Shown one piece after another: positions 53,592 through 61,978 of a stretch of 64,000 bases of DNA; position 1 is the first letter of the stretch, and every line of letters begins with the position of its first letter. Position numbers and translations under genes: made by a program. This DNA comes from Chitinophaga caseinilytica. GTDB taxonomy: Bacteria; Bacteroidota; Bacteroidia; Chitinophagales; Chitinophagaceae. The DNA is taken from the NCBI RefSeq assembly GCF_038396765.1, contig NZ_CP150096.1, positions 4,447,001 through 4,511,000 of the forward strand, read 5' to 3'. The notes beneath the pieces were generated by a model, which made no database searches, was not told the DNA's origin, and saw only the letters and a program-made list of their open reading frames with translations.

Positions 53592-54287
53592 ATGGACAGG
53601 CTAGAGGATAACCTGGAAATAATTATTAATTATCCCTGTAAAATGGACAAATTAATTCAAAAATTGATTGCCGCTGAAGATAGCGCGGTTCCAACAGAAC
53701 CGTTCCAATTTAAGTTTGTCAATTTTGCATTGGATGATAAGAATGTAGATGCTTACAAGGAATTTCTGACGAGATTGGGAAACGGCGGTTTTTATTTTAA
53801 CCGGTCATTGCAGTTGTATGGATTCTCGGGGCAGGAAGCCTTTAAAAATGCGAATGAAATAAATATTCAAATTCAAACGCATTTTGGCAAATTGGCGGAA
53901 AAACTGTTTGCGTTCGGTCAGGATATTTTTGGATATCAATTTGCATTTATTGAAGGTAGCAGCGACATAGTTTATTTCAATTCAGAAACAGGTGAAAAAG
54001 AAATAATGGCGAATAGTTTCAGCGAATGGTTACAGGTTTTGGAAGATAAATTGGACTATTATACAGGCGAACCATTCATGATTGACTGGATAAAGGAAAA
54101 GGGAAAGTTGGATATAGATGCCCGATTAATTCCAATAAAACCATTTGTAATCGGCGGTGATTATGAAGTTGATAATTTACACGTCCTTCATTTCCCCAAA
54201 TACCTGGAGTATTATGCCGATATGGCTCGTCAAATATCGGTTTTGCCAGATGGAGCAGCTGTCAGGCTGACGATCAGGAATATTTAA
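53592..54287 (+). CDS. SMI1/KNR4 (SUKH)-like protein
   Basis: The product of about 231 residues has the SUKH-fold pattern: a helical N-terminus, YKEFLTRLGNGGFYFNRSL with the diagnostic GNGG, a later FAFIEGSSDIVYFNSETGE strand region and a helix FSEWLQVLEDKLDYY. SUKH proteins are commonly immunity proteins against contact-dependent or polymorphic toxins, although some have other roles. A GTG at 53580 or ATG at 53643 are alternative starts. The gene is visibly more AT-rich than its neighbours, which suggests recent transfer. No toxin gene or delivery domain is seen beside it, so it would be an orphan immunity gene. Confidence 0.7.
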   Translation: MDRLEDNLEIIINYPCKMDKLIQKLIAAEDSAVPTEPFQFKFVNFALDDKNVDAYKEFLTRLGNGGFYFNRSLQLYGFSGQEAFKNANEINIQIQTHFGKLAEKLFAFGQDIFGYQFAFIEGSSDIVYFNSETGEKEIMANSFSEWLQVLEDKLDYYTGEPFMIDWIKEKGKLDIDARLIPIKPFVIGGDYEVDNLHVLHFPKYLEYYADMARQISVLPDGAAVRLTIRNI

Positions 54288-54364
54288 GGGTAACAAAAGA
54301 GTTAATCCGTAAACACCGGGATTTCAAACCTTTCCTTATCTTGGGCCATTAAAATTCGAACTAC

Positions 54365-54913
54365 ATGATGGAAGAACTGACCGCAGGCATCGGCTCCCGT
54401 GTACAGCATGCCCGATTCGGCCCCGGTGTGATCATCGGCGTGAAATATGCCCAGTACGTGGTAACATTTATCAATGAAGGCGTGGTGGAAGTAGACAAAA
54501 CGGACCCCAAGTTCGAAGTGCTCTATTCCGAAAACCGTTCCGCCGAGATAGAGACCGCATCCGAACTGGAAACCTCCCTGCTCAAAATCCTCCGCCTCTG
54601 GAACGGTTTCAGCGAAGTAGTGCCCCTCGGCGACCGCTGGACCGGCGGCACGATGACCCTCACGCCCAAAGACACGAACCAGAAAGGGAAAGACGTGCCC
54701 ATCGAGGTGTTCTTCCACAAGATCGTCATGGTCCGCGACCGGCTCCGCGTGCTGGAACAGCAGATCAACGCACACAAACTTCTTAGTGACGAAGACAAGG
54801 TCAACCTCCAGCAATACATCACCCGCATTTACGGGTCGCTGACGACTTTCAACGTGCTTTTCCGGGATAAGGAACATTGGTTCACCGGGGAGAAAGGAGG
54901 GAAGGAAGACTAA
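54365..54913 (+). CDS. Conserved hypothetical protein with UvrD-tail/Tudor-like N-terminus
   Basis: The 182-residue product starts [31 protein letters not shown]. The [17 protein letters not shown] segment followed by [14 protein letters not shown] resembles the small Tudor-like domain at the C-terminus of UvrD/PcrA helicases (which contact RNA polymerase). The rest is helical, with a long [21 protein letters not shown] helix. Composition is GC-rich like the rest of the chromosome. Function unknown; a link to nucleic-acid or polymerase binding is inference. Confidence 0.8.
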   Translation: MMEELTAGIGSRVQHARFGPGVIIGVKYAQYVVTFINEGVVEVDKTDPKFEVLYSENRSAEIETASELETSLLKILRLWNGFSEVVPLGDRWTGGTMTLTPKDTNQKGKDVPIEVFFHKIVMVRDRLRVLEQQINAHKLLSDEDKVNLQQYITRIYGSLTTFNVLFRDKEHWFTGEKGGKED

Positions 54914-55273
54914 TCGCCACTTTCCAGATAATGAAAAGCCTGCTGTCGGGAAGACTGCAGGCTTTTTTTATATAATGTTTTCAAGGGTCAGGGCCGGCTT
55001 CTAATAACAATACCGGCAGCATGGAATGCGTTTTCCAACTACCTGGTCGTATTGCAGGGCCGATACCCGCCATCAAAGCCCGCCTTTCCTATACCGGATG
55101 GTTTCCAGCCCCAAAAACCTATTTGTGTATATTCTACTGGAAAGCACAACGAATTTCACCGCTCCGGAAATCAATCCTTTACGCATGCAATCTAACGGTA
55201 AAGGATATACTCCATCCAAACAATTGCGTAAATTATACGAAAATATAAATTCACCCACGAAGGGCGAAAAACG
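54914..55273. other. Intergenic region between two convergent units
   Basis: About 360 bases. It holds a terminator at 54934-54967. Short overlapping ORFs around 55021-55352 and on the minus strand have no coherent composition and overlap a real gene end. Nothing else is evident. Confidence 0.6.
54934..54967 (+). terminator. Terminator after the 182-residue protein gene
   Basis: Ten-pair stem AAAAGCCTGC / GCAGGCTTTT followed by TTTT. Confidence 0.9.
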
Positions 55274-56212
55274 TCAGAAAGTATACCCGATCCCGAACAC
55301 CATACTCACATCGGAAGTACCGTTGGCGGCCACAGACGGTCGGCTGTCGTAGGAATTGAACACGGTAAAATTGATGTTGAAATCGGAGATGATCTCCCAG
55401 GCCAGGCGGGTTTCTCCTTCCAGCCGCGTGCGGCCATGCTGGTTGATGCCGAAAAAGAGCGATTGGGTCGTGGAAAGACTGACGTAAGACGGGTTTGTAT
55501 ACCGGAACGCATTGATAGACATGGAAACGGGGATTTCCTTCAGGTTGTAGCTTCGCCGGCCATCGATATACCGTTCCTGGTTGAAGACGATCCCCGTCAC
55601 CACGCGCGCATGGACCCAGGGGCTGACGAGCAGTTTCGCGCCCATACCCACACTTTGGGAGAACCGGCGGATGAGGCCCAGTTGCAGGTTACGTTCATAT
55701 GCGATGGAGACGGCCGGGAAAAAGAACGGCGTGAGGTCGTACAGTACCTGGACATTCACGTCTTCCCGCTCCCGGCTCACCGAATCTCCCCGGTTGAAAC
55801 TGGTGATATTGGACAGGCTGGGCCTGATCTCATAGCGCCTTTGCGACAGCCGCAGCGCCGCATCGGTGTTGAGGCGGCCCGTCCCGGAGTTTTTGGTGAA
55901 AGAATACCCCGCCGAAAAACTGCCCTGCACCTGCCGGAAAATGCCGCTGCGGAAGTAATTGAGGGTGTATACATCGATAAGCCGGATATCGCGCCCCATC
56001 ATCTGGATATGGCCGCTGGTATCGGAGGGGAGCACTTTGCCGAAGTACATGTCGCCGCCGAGGGTTTCCATTTTGAAATCGCGGACCTTGGCGGAAAGGG
56101 TTTTCACATTATGCCGCCGGATGTTCAGTACGGCCGACCCGTTTGCCTTAAACTGGACGATCCCCACCGAAATGCTCCGCAGTTCCCCGATAATGCGGGT
56201 ACCATTGACCAT
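55274..56212 (-). CDS. Outer-membrane beta-barrel protein with incomplete N-terminus
   Basis: The first in-frame ATG at 56212 gives 312 residues of alternating beta-strand sequence (LNYFRSGIFRQVQGSFSAGYSF, FFFPAVSIAYERNLQLGLI, VHARVVTGIVFNQERYID), resembling DUF481-type outer-membrane proteins. But the frame continues upstream without stop to 56317 and reads TLKHIVITLLLLLHLPAFSQ, a clear signal peptide, then IDTLW joined to MVNG. No ATG, GTG or TTG is in frame before that signal peptide; an ATG in another frame at about 56330 begins MENR. One base missing near 56300-56310 would repair the gene. As annotated, the ORF start is therefore not the real one. Confidence 0.75.
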   Translation of the reverse strand: MVNGTRIIGELRSISVGIVQFKANGSAVLNIRRHNVKTLSAKVRDFKMETLGGDMYFGKVLPSDTSGHIQMMGRDIRLIDVYTLNYFRSGIFRQVQGSFSAGYSFTKNSGTGRLNTDAALRLSQRRYEIRPSLSNITSFNRGDSVSREREDVNVQVLYDLTPFFFPAVSIAYERNLQLGLIRRFSQSVGMGAKLLVSPWVHARVVTGIVFNQERYIDGRRSYNLKEIPVSMSINAFRYTNPSYVSLSTTQSLFFGINQHGRTRLEGETRLAWEIISDFNINFTVFNSYDSRPSVAANGTSDVSMVFGIGYTF

Positions 56213-56430
56213 CCAGAGCGTATCGATCCTTTGGGAAAAAGCCGGGAGATGCAGCAGCAGGAGAAGGGTGATAACGATATGTTTGAGGGTATGGATGCGG
56301 AACGGTTTTCCATATTACAAGCCGGACATGGAAAATGTTCAGGCACAGGGAGTTGGGGGAAAAGAAAAGCCCCGGCAGCGCCGGGGCCATATTTCAGCAG
56401 GTAATTTCTTCGTATTCAGTTATCGGAATT

Positions 56431-56688
56431 TCAGTAATAGGCGGGCTCTTCACCCCGCAATGTGCATTCGATCTGGTGTTTTACAGGTGCGCTAAAACCT
56501 TCCAGTTCAATGTTAGGCCGCTCGTCCAGGCAAATCCGGATTTTCCCGTTTTCATTCACCATCACTTCGTGGATAGGCTCCAGCAAAGCGAAAAGCATAC
56601 GGCGCCCGCTTTCAGCGATTTGGTCCATGATGGAATCCTCCAGGTTGACGAACTCACGGTTCTTGTAAGAATAAGATACTGTAACCAT
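56431..56688 (-). CDS. Hypothetical protein, 85 residues
   Basis: I do not recognise the family. The acidic product (MVTVSYSYKNREFVNLEDSI) has strand and helix features (EVMVNENGKIRICLDERPNI) and no signal peptide. It is less GC-rich than its neighbours, as is the 150-base upstream region. It stands alone on the minus strand between the outer-membrane barrel gene and the divergent dipeptidyl-peptidase gene. Confidence 0.6.
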   Translation of the reverse strand: MVTVSYSYKNREFVNLEDSIMDQIAESGRRMLFALLEPIHEVMVNENGKIRICLDERPNIELEGFSAPVKHQIECTLRGEEPAYY

Positions 56689-56932
56689 TTTCTAAGTTTT
56701 TCAATAGGATCACTAATGACCCTAAAAATACGACAAATAATAAATTGTCAAAATTTATTATGAATAATTTCTATAAAAGTCAACCGCGTACAAGGCACTT
56801 AACTTTCCGGTAACCTTCATAACTGATCACAAAGCAAGCGCCATGCCGGAATTGCCGTTTAACATAAATGCCCGTGGGAGTTCTCCCGGGAACCCTTATT
56901 TTTATGCATTATCATTTACCTCAAACCTGCAT

Positions 56933-59107
56933 ATGCATCCCATTCGTTACTTTTTATTGATTTTCGCCCTGGCCGTTTCCCTTGGCTCCATGGCGCAGGA
57001 AGTTAAATGGAACAAGGCCGGCAACGCCTTCTTCCTGGAAAACGACGGCAATATCGTTTCCATCGAGCTGCCCGGCCGCCAATCCACCACGCTCGTTCCG
57101 GCATCTGCCCTTACGCCCGCCGGCGCATCCGCCCCCCTCAGCGTGAAAAGCTTCCGGTTTTCGGACGATGAAAAACAACTCCTGATCTACACCAACGCCA
57201 AACGCGTCTGGCGCTACGATACCCGCGGCGACTACTGGCACCTGGACGTGGCCACCCGCAAACTCCGCCAGCTCGGCAAAGGCCTCCCGGCATCGTCCCT
57301 CATGTTCGCCAAGTTCTCGCCCGACGGCAAGCGCGTGGCCTACGTGAGCCGGCATAACCTCTACACCGAAGACCTCACCACCGGCAAGATCGACCAGCTC
57401 ACCAAAGATGGCGACCGCCGCCTCATCAACGGCACCTTCGACTGGGTGTACGAAGAAGAATTCGGTTGCCGCGACGGCTTCCGCTGGGGGCCGGACAGTA
57501 AAAGCATCGCTTACTGGCAGATAGACGCCCGCCAGATCCGCGATTTCCTCATGATCAACAACACCGACTCCATTTATTCTTTCACCATCCCTGTAGAATA
57601 TCCCAAGGTAGGAGAGAGCCCCTCGCCCTGTAAAGTAGGCGTGGTAAGCCTGTCCACCAAAAAGACGGTCTGGATGAATGTTCCCGGCGATCCCCGCCAG
57701 CATTACATTCCGCGGATGGAATGGGTACCCGGCAAACAGCAGCTCATCATCCAGCAGCTGAACCGCAAACAGAACCAGTCTAAAGTCATGCTCCTGCAAC
57801 CCGCCACCGGCGCCGCTTCCACCATTCTCACCGAAACGGACGACGCCTGGATCGATGTTAAATCGTATTGGGACGACGGCAATATCATGGGATGGGACTG
57901 GCTGGAACAGAACAAGGCCTTCGTTTGGGTAAGCGAAAAAGACGGATGGCGCCACCTGTACAGGGTTTCGGCAGACGGCTCGAAAGAAACCCTCATCACG
58001 CAAGGGAATTACGATGTGATCAACATCTCCCGGATCGATGAAACCAACGGCAAAGTGTACTTCCTCGCTTCCCCCGAAAACGCGACACAGCAATACCTCT
58101 ATTCCGCCCCCCTCGCCGGCGGAACACCCACGCGCATAACGCCCGCCGGCCAGCCGGGAACGCACGATTACAACATCGCGCCGGCCGGTCAGTTCGCCCT
58201 GCACAGCTACAACAGCCACCTGTTGACGCCCGACCAGGAAATCGTTTCCCTGCCCGACCATAAAAGCCTCAATGGCAAAGACTTTACCGCCCGCGCCAAA
58301 ACCGCCGCCTCCACCGGGAGCCCGCTCCGCTTCTTCCAGGTGACCACAGCCGATGGCGTTACGATGGACGGCTGGATGAGCCTGCCCGCGAAGTTCGACT
58401 CCACCAAAAAATATCCCGTGGTATTCTATGTTTACGGCGAGCCCGCGTCCTGCACCGTGAAAGACAGCTACGGCAACGGCCAGAACCCCGTTTACGACGG
58501 CAGCATGCCCGACGACGGGTACATCTACATTTCGCTGGACAACCGCGGCACGCCCGCACCCAAAGGCCGCACCTGGCGCAAGAGCATTTACCGCAAAGTG
58601 GGCATCCTCAACGCCCGCGACCAGGCCATGGCCGCCACCGAAATCCTGAAATGGCCGTATGTAGACAAAGACCGCATCGCAGTCTGGGGCTGGAGCGGCG
58701 GCGGCTCTATGACGCTGAACCTCCTCTGCCAGTATCCCGAAATTTACAAAACCGGGATCGCCGTGGCAGCGGTGGCCAACCAGCTGACCTACGACAATAT
58801 CTACCAGGAACGCTACATGGGCCTGCCGCAGGAAGACCGCGCGGCCTTCATCGCCGGTTCTCCCATCACCTACGTGAAAAACCTCCGCGGCAAACTGCTG
58901 TACATCCACGGAACGGGAGACGACAACGTGCATTACCAGAACGCCGAAATGCTCATCAACGAGCTCATCAAATACAAGAAAACCTTCCGCCTCATGAGCT
59001 ATCCCAACCGCTCGCACGGCATTTATGAAGGGGAAGGAACGTCTGAGCACCTTTCCGCTACGTATACCGAATTTTTGCGGGAGAATTGTCCTCCGGGGGC
59101 ACGCTAA
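56933..59107 (+). CDS. Dipeptidyl-peptidase-IV-like S9 family serine peptidase
   Basis: The 724-residue product (ATG at 56933) has a signal peptide MHPIRYFLLIFALAVSLGSMAQ, an eight-bladed-propeller N-terminal domain with the DPP-IV substrate-binding motif WVYEEEFG and KSIAYWQIDARQIRDF, and a C-terminal hydrolase domain with nucleophile Ser588 in WGWSGGGSM (the family usually has GWSYGG), acid Asp in HGTGDDNVHYQNAEML and His in RSHGIYEGEG. DPP-IV-type enzymes release N-terminal X-Pro or X-Ala dipeptides in the periplasm. Upstream in-frame ATG at 56843 precedes the signal peptide and is not used. Confidence 0.95.
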   Translation: MHPIRYFLLIFALAVSLGSMAQEVKWNKAGNAFFLENDGNIVSIELPGRQSTTLVPASALTPAGASAPLSVKSFRFSDDEKQLLIYTNAKRVWRYDTRGDYWHLDVATRKLRQLGKGLPASSLMFAKFSPDGKRVAYVSRHNLYTEDLTTGKIDQLTKDGDRRLINGTFDWVYEEEFGCRDGFRWGPDSKSIAYWQIDARQIRDFLMINNTDSIYSFTIPVEYPKVGESPSPCKVGVVSLSTKKTVWMNVPGDPRQHYIPRMEWVPGKQQLIIQQLNRKQNQSKVMLLQPATGAASTILTETDDAWIDVKSYWDDGNIMGWDWLEQNKAFVWVSEKDGWRHLYRVSADGSKETLITQGNYDVINISRIDETNGKVYFLASPENATQQYLYSAPLAGGTPTRITPAGQPGTHDYNIAPAGQFALHSYNSHLLTPDQEIVSLPDHKSLNGKDFTARAKTAASTGSPLRFFQVTTADGVTMDGWMSLPAKFDSTKKYPVVFYVYGEPASCTVKDSYGNGQNPVYDGSMPDDGYIYISLDNRGTPAPKGRTWRKSIYRKVGILNARDQAMAATEILKWPYVDKDRIAVWGWSGGGSMTLNLLCQYPEIYKTGIAVAAVANQLTYDNIYQERYMGLPQEDRAAFIAGSPITYVKNLRGKLLYIHGTGDDNVHYQNAEMLINELIKYKKTFRLMSYPNRSHGIYEGEGTSEHLSATYTEFLRENCPPGAR

Positions 59108-59203
59108 CCGCATGCTGACGAAAATCACCTTCCGCCAAACGGGAGGTGATTTTTCTTTTTCGGAGATATCCGCTTACTTTGCGGGCTAATTACAAACCGG
59201 AAC

Positions 59204-59596
59204 ATGAAAAGAAACGCCATCATAGGACTTATTGCTGTCATCGTCGTGATCGTCTGCGCATTTTTACCCTGGATCACCGTACAGGCCGATGAAGGCCTGC
59301 GCACTTACACCGGGCTGAGCAGTGAAGGCTCCAGCTTTGGGGAACCGGGCAAACTGAGCATCTTCGTGGCGGTGCTGACGGGCGTGTTCTTCCTCATCCC
59401 GAAAGACTGGGCGGCGCGGGCGAACCTTTTCCCCAGCGCGTTCCTCGCGGCGTGGGCATTCCGTAACATGCTGCTGTATTCCCGCTGCGAAATGGGCATC
59501 TGCCCCGATCAGCGGTATGGATTGTGGCTGTCGCTGCTGGCAGCGCTGACCAGTTTTGTGTGCGTGCTGATGCACCGCAAGAAATTCGTGCAATAA
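59204..59596 (+). CDS. Hypothetical four-helix membrane protein
   Basis: The 130-residue product starts MKRNAIIGLIAVIVVIVCAFLPW, followed by a hydrophilic external loop (QADEGLRTYTGLSSEGSSFG) and three more hydrophobic helices (LSIFVAVLTGVFFLIP, FPSAFLAAWAFRNMLLY, LWLSLLAALTSFVCVLM). It ends MHRKKFVQ. Family unknown to me, though short proteins with a first helix ending FLPW recur in Bacteroidetes. It follows the peptidase gene by about 95 bases and is convergent with the VIT-type gene. Confidence 0.75.
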   Translation: MKRNAIIGLIAVIVVIVCAFLPWITVQADEGLRTYTGLSSEGSSFGEPGKLSIFVAVLTGVFFLIPKDWAARANLFPSAFLAAWAFRNMLLYSRCEMGICPDQRYGLWLSLLAALTSFVCVLMHRKKFVQ

Positions 59597-59614
59597 CCGA
59601 AAGGCATAACAATA

Positions 59615-59656
59615 CAACAGCCGGCGCGGGATCCCTGCGCCGGCTGTTGCTTTTAT
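59615..59656. terminator. Bidirectional terminator between convergent genes
   Basis: Thirteen-pair stem CAACAGCCGGCGC / GCGCCGGCTGTTG. On the plus strand it is followed by CTTTTATAA; on the minus strand by TATTGTTATG. Confidence 0.85.
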
Positions 59657-59666
59657 AACCGTTTGA

Positions 59667-60302
59667 TTAAATGACGGAACTGATGATGTAGGATGTCAGC
59701 ACCACAACGCCTCCTGTTAACAGGTACCGGATCGTGAGCGCGAACAGCTTCTGACCCGTGATGCGGGATTTCGTCCAGCCGAAAACCAGCAAACCTATCA
59801 TACTGAATATCAGGCTTGTACGCCCTGCTACCGAAAAATCTTCCTGCATCAGGAACGGCACGAATGCCACGAAGCCGCCCAGGAGGAAAAACGCTCCGGT
59901 CAGCAGCGTGCTGCGAACGGCATGTGCCAGCCCGAACTCGCGCAGCGGAACTTGCTCCGTCTGGAGCGTGGCTTCCCATTGCGCCTGGTCTTTTTCCATT
60001 TCCCCCGCGATTTGTGCGATGGTAGGCTGGGAGATGTCCAGGTTGCGGAGCTTGCTTTCTTCCTCCGGCGTCATCACGCCTTCCTCCGCTTCTCCGCGAT
60101 TGGCGCGGAACACCGCGATCATCATGAGCAGGGTGGCTACGCCGAGGATGATGAGATGCAGGGTATAGAACGCCTGCACCGTGAGGTTCTTGGCATATAG
60201 CACCTGCGTGGTGAAAAGTAACAGCAGCACGCCGTCGGGGAACCCGATCATGAGATCGGTCCGCCAGCCGGAACTGCGTATGGCTTTTTGCGGTTTCGTC
60301 AT
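59667..60302 (-). CDS. VIT1/CCC1-type membrane transporter
   Basis: The 211-residue protein (ATG at 60302) has the family N-terminus [19 protein letters not shown], a central cytoplasmic helical segment ([54 protein letters not shown]) and C-terminal helices with [12 protein letters not shown]. Proteins of this family export iron or manganese from the cytosol. The divalent-metal-binding central region is shorter than in plant VIT1. The ATG overlaps the rocD stop by 4 bases, so it is cotranscribed with rocD and the ACBP gene. Confidence 0.82.
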   Translation of the reverse strand: MTKPQKAIRSSGWRTDLMIGFPDGVLLLLFTTQVLYAKNLTVQAFYTLHLIILGVATLLMMIAVFRANRGEAEEGVMTPEEESKLRNLDISQPTIAQIAGEMEKDQAQWEATLQTEQVPLREFGLAHAVRSTLLTGAFFLLGGFVAFVPFLMQEDFSVAGRTSLIFSMIGLLVFGWTKSRITGQKLFALTIRYLLTGGVVVLTSYIISSVI

Positions 60303-61534
60303 GCGAGCGTTTCGAGGCTTTTCGAAATAATGCCGACGCATTCGTTGATTTGATCGGCGTTGATGGTAAGCGGCGGCGCGAAACGGATTTTGTCGCCGTG
60401 CGTAGGCTTGGCGAGCAACCCGTTTTCCTTGAGCGCGAGGCAAAGGTCCCAAGCCGCGTCGGGGTTTTGGTGCGCGATTTCAATGGCGTTCAGCAAACCT
60501 TTCCCCCGGATCACCCGGATAAAAGGAGAGTGGAGGCTGGCGAGGCCCTGGCGGAGCATTTCGCCCATCTGCGCGGCGTTATCGGCCATCCGCTCGTTGC
60601 GAAGCACTTCCAGCGCGGCGATGGCCACTTTACAGGCCAGCGGGTTGCCGCCGTAGGTGGAGCCGTGCTCGCCGGGTTTGATGGTAAGCATAATGGCATC
60701 GTCTGCCAGCACGGCCGAAACGGGCAACATCCCTCCGGAAAGGGCTTTACCTAGGATCAGCACATCGGGGCGGACGTTCTCATGGTCGCACGCGAGCATT
60801 TTGCCCGTACGCGCCAGCCCGGTCTGGATTTCATCGGCCAGGAACAGGACGTTGGCGTCTGTGCAATATTGACGGACGGAAGACAAATATCCATCATCCG
60901 GCACTTTCACGCCGGCTTCACCCTGGATCGGCTCTACGAGGAAGCCGGCCACGTTCGGGTCTTGCAGGGCGCGGGCCAGTGCGGGAAGATCGTTGAACGG
61001 GATCACTTCGTAGCCAGGCATATACGGGCCGAAGTCGCGCCGGGCAACGGGGTCCGTGCTGAAGGAAACGACGTTCAGGGTGCGGCCGTGGAAGTTTTCG
61101 GAGCAGACGATGATCTTCGCCTTGTTTTCCGGGATCCCTTTCACCACATACCCCCAGCGGCGGCAGAGCTTCAGGGCGGTTTCCACGGCTTCCACGCCGG
61201 TGTTGACGGGCAGCACGCGGTCGTACCCGAAATACCGGGTCACATAACTGGCATATTCGCCCAAAAGGTCGGAATAGAAAGCGCGGGAAGTGAGCGTCAG
61301 CCGGGAAGCCTGTTCCACGAGGGCGGCCACGATTGTTGGATGGCAATGGCCCTGGTTGACGGCGGAGTACCCGGATAAAAAATCGTAATATCTTTTCCCG
61401 TCCACATCCCAGACATGCACGCCTTCACCGCGGGTGAGGACCACCGGGAGCGGGTGGTAGTTATGCGCGCCGTACCGGTCTTCGAGGTCCAGGAAATGCT
61501 GTGTCTTCTCACTGATCGTATAATTGGGTACCAT
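60299..61534 (-). CDS. rocD: Ornithine aminotransferase
   Basis: The 411-residue PLP enzyme converts ornithine and 2-oxoglutarate to glutamate semialdehyde and glutamate in arginine/proline metabolism. The ATG at 61534 ([20 protein letters not shown]) is preferred over a TTG at 61540. Hallmarks: [90 protein letters not shown], and the PLP-lysine in [17 protein letters not shown]. The gene begins 8 bases after the stop of the ACBP gene. Length is typical. Confidence 0.95.
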   Translation of the reverse strand: MVPNYTISEKTQHFLDLEDRYGAHNYHPLPVVLTRGEGVHVWDVDGKRYYDFLSGYSAVNQGHCHPTIVAALVEQASRLTLTSRAFYSDLLGEYASYVTRYFGYDRVLPVNTGVEAVETALKLCRRWGYVVKGIPENKAKIIVCSENFHGRTLNVVSFSTDPVARRDFGPYMPGYEVIPFNDLPALARALQDPNVAGFLVEPIQGEAGVKVPDDGYLSSVRQYCTDANVLFLADEIQTGLARTGKMLACDHENVRPDVLILGKALSGGMLPVSAVLADDAIMLTIKPGEHGSTYGGNPLACKVAIAALEVLRNERMADNAAQMGEMLRQGLASLHSPFIRVIRGKGLLNAIEIAHQNPDAAWDLCLALKENGLLAKPTHGDKIRFAPPLTINADQINECVGIISKSLETLA

Positions 61535-61542
61535 ACTCAAAA

Positions 61543-61803
61543 TTACTTATTCTTCAGCTGATTCACCAGATCAATATAATCCTGCATGGCGATGTCTTTC
61601 GATTTGCCTTTCAGGCTGTTCCACGCGTCATATTTGGCTTTTCCCACGAAGTCGAACATATTGGCGGGGGGCTCCACGTTGATATCGCCCTCGGTGGCCT
61701 GCTTGTACAGCGAATACAGCTGCAGCAGCACGTCGTTATCGGGCTTGGCATCGAGCGTTTTACTGGCCGCCACGGCGGCTTCGAAAGATTGTTGCAGTGA
61801 CAT
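61543..61803 (-). CDS. Acyl-CoA-binding protein
   Basis: The 86-residue product [20 protein letters not shown] has the full ACBP pattern: [19 protein letters not shown], then [26 protein letters not shown], including the conserved Tyr/Lys residues of the acyl-CoA pocket. ACBPs are small cytoplasmic four-helix proteins that bind medium- and long-chain acyl-CoA. They are common in eukaryotes and occur in a limited set of bacteria including Bacteroidetes. It is the first gene of an operon with rocD and a VIT-type transporter. Confidence 0.93.
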   Translation of the reverse strand: MSLQQSFEAAVAASKTLDAKPDNDVLLQLYSLYKQATEGDINVEPPANMFDFVGKAKYDAWNSLKGKSKDIAMQDYIDLVNQLKNK

Positions 61804-61880
61804 GATGAATATTTTAGCTTTAAAAGTAAAGAAATACGGGCAAAAGGCGGTTTGCCCCTTTAAAGAAGATTAAAATTTAA

Positions 61881-61888
61881 TACCTTTG
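61881..61888 (+). promoter_or_regulatory. Candidate -7 box upstream of lepA (distal)
   Basis: TACCTTTG (TAnnTTTG) lies about 90 bases before lepA. A TTTG at 61851-61854 is 26 bases upstream, longer than usual. Confidence 0.5.
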
Positions 61889-61962
61889 CGCAAATAATTA
61901 ATTACGGATTGTCGACCGCGGGAAACGAGTAAGTTACGCGAAGCGTGCGGTAGGATGGTTCG

Positions 61963-61970
61963 TAATTTTG
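61963..61970 (+). promoter_or_regulatory. Candidate -7 box upstream of lepA (proximal)
   Basis: TAATTTTG (TAnnTTTG) ends 8 bases before the lepA ATG at 61979, the same spacing as in the MscS-type gene; the mRNA would be nearly leaderless. Confidence 0.4.
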
Positions 61971-61978
61971 TCTTTTAT

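Noticed and set aside
53592..54287. Toxin-immunity locus
   Set aside because: Only the SUKH-like immunity-type gene is present. The neighbours are an MscS channel and a small conserved protein with no toxin or export domain.
55021..55352. Small plus-strand ORFs 55021-55248 and 55026-55352
   Set aside because: They overlap each other and the end of the minus-strand barrel gene, have no family resemblance and no promoter box or credible start.
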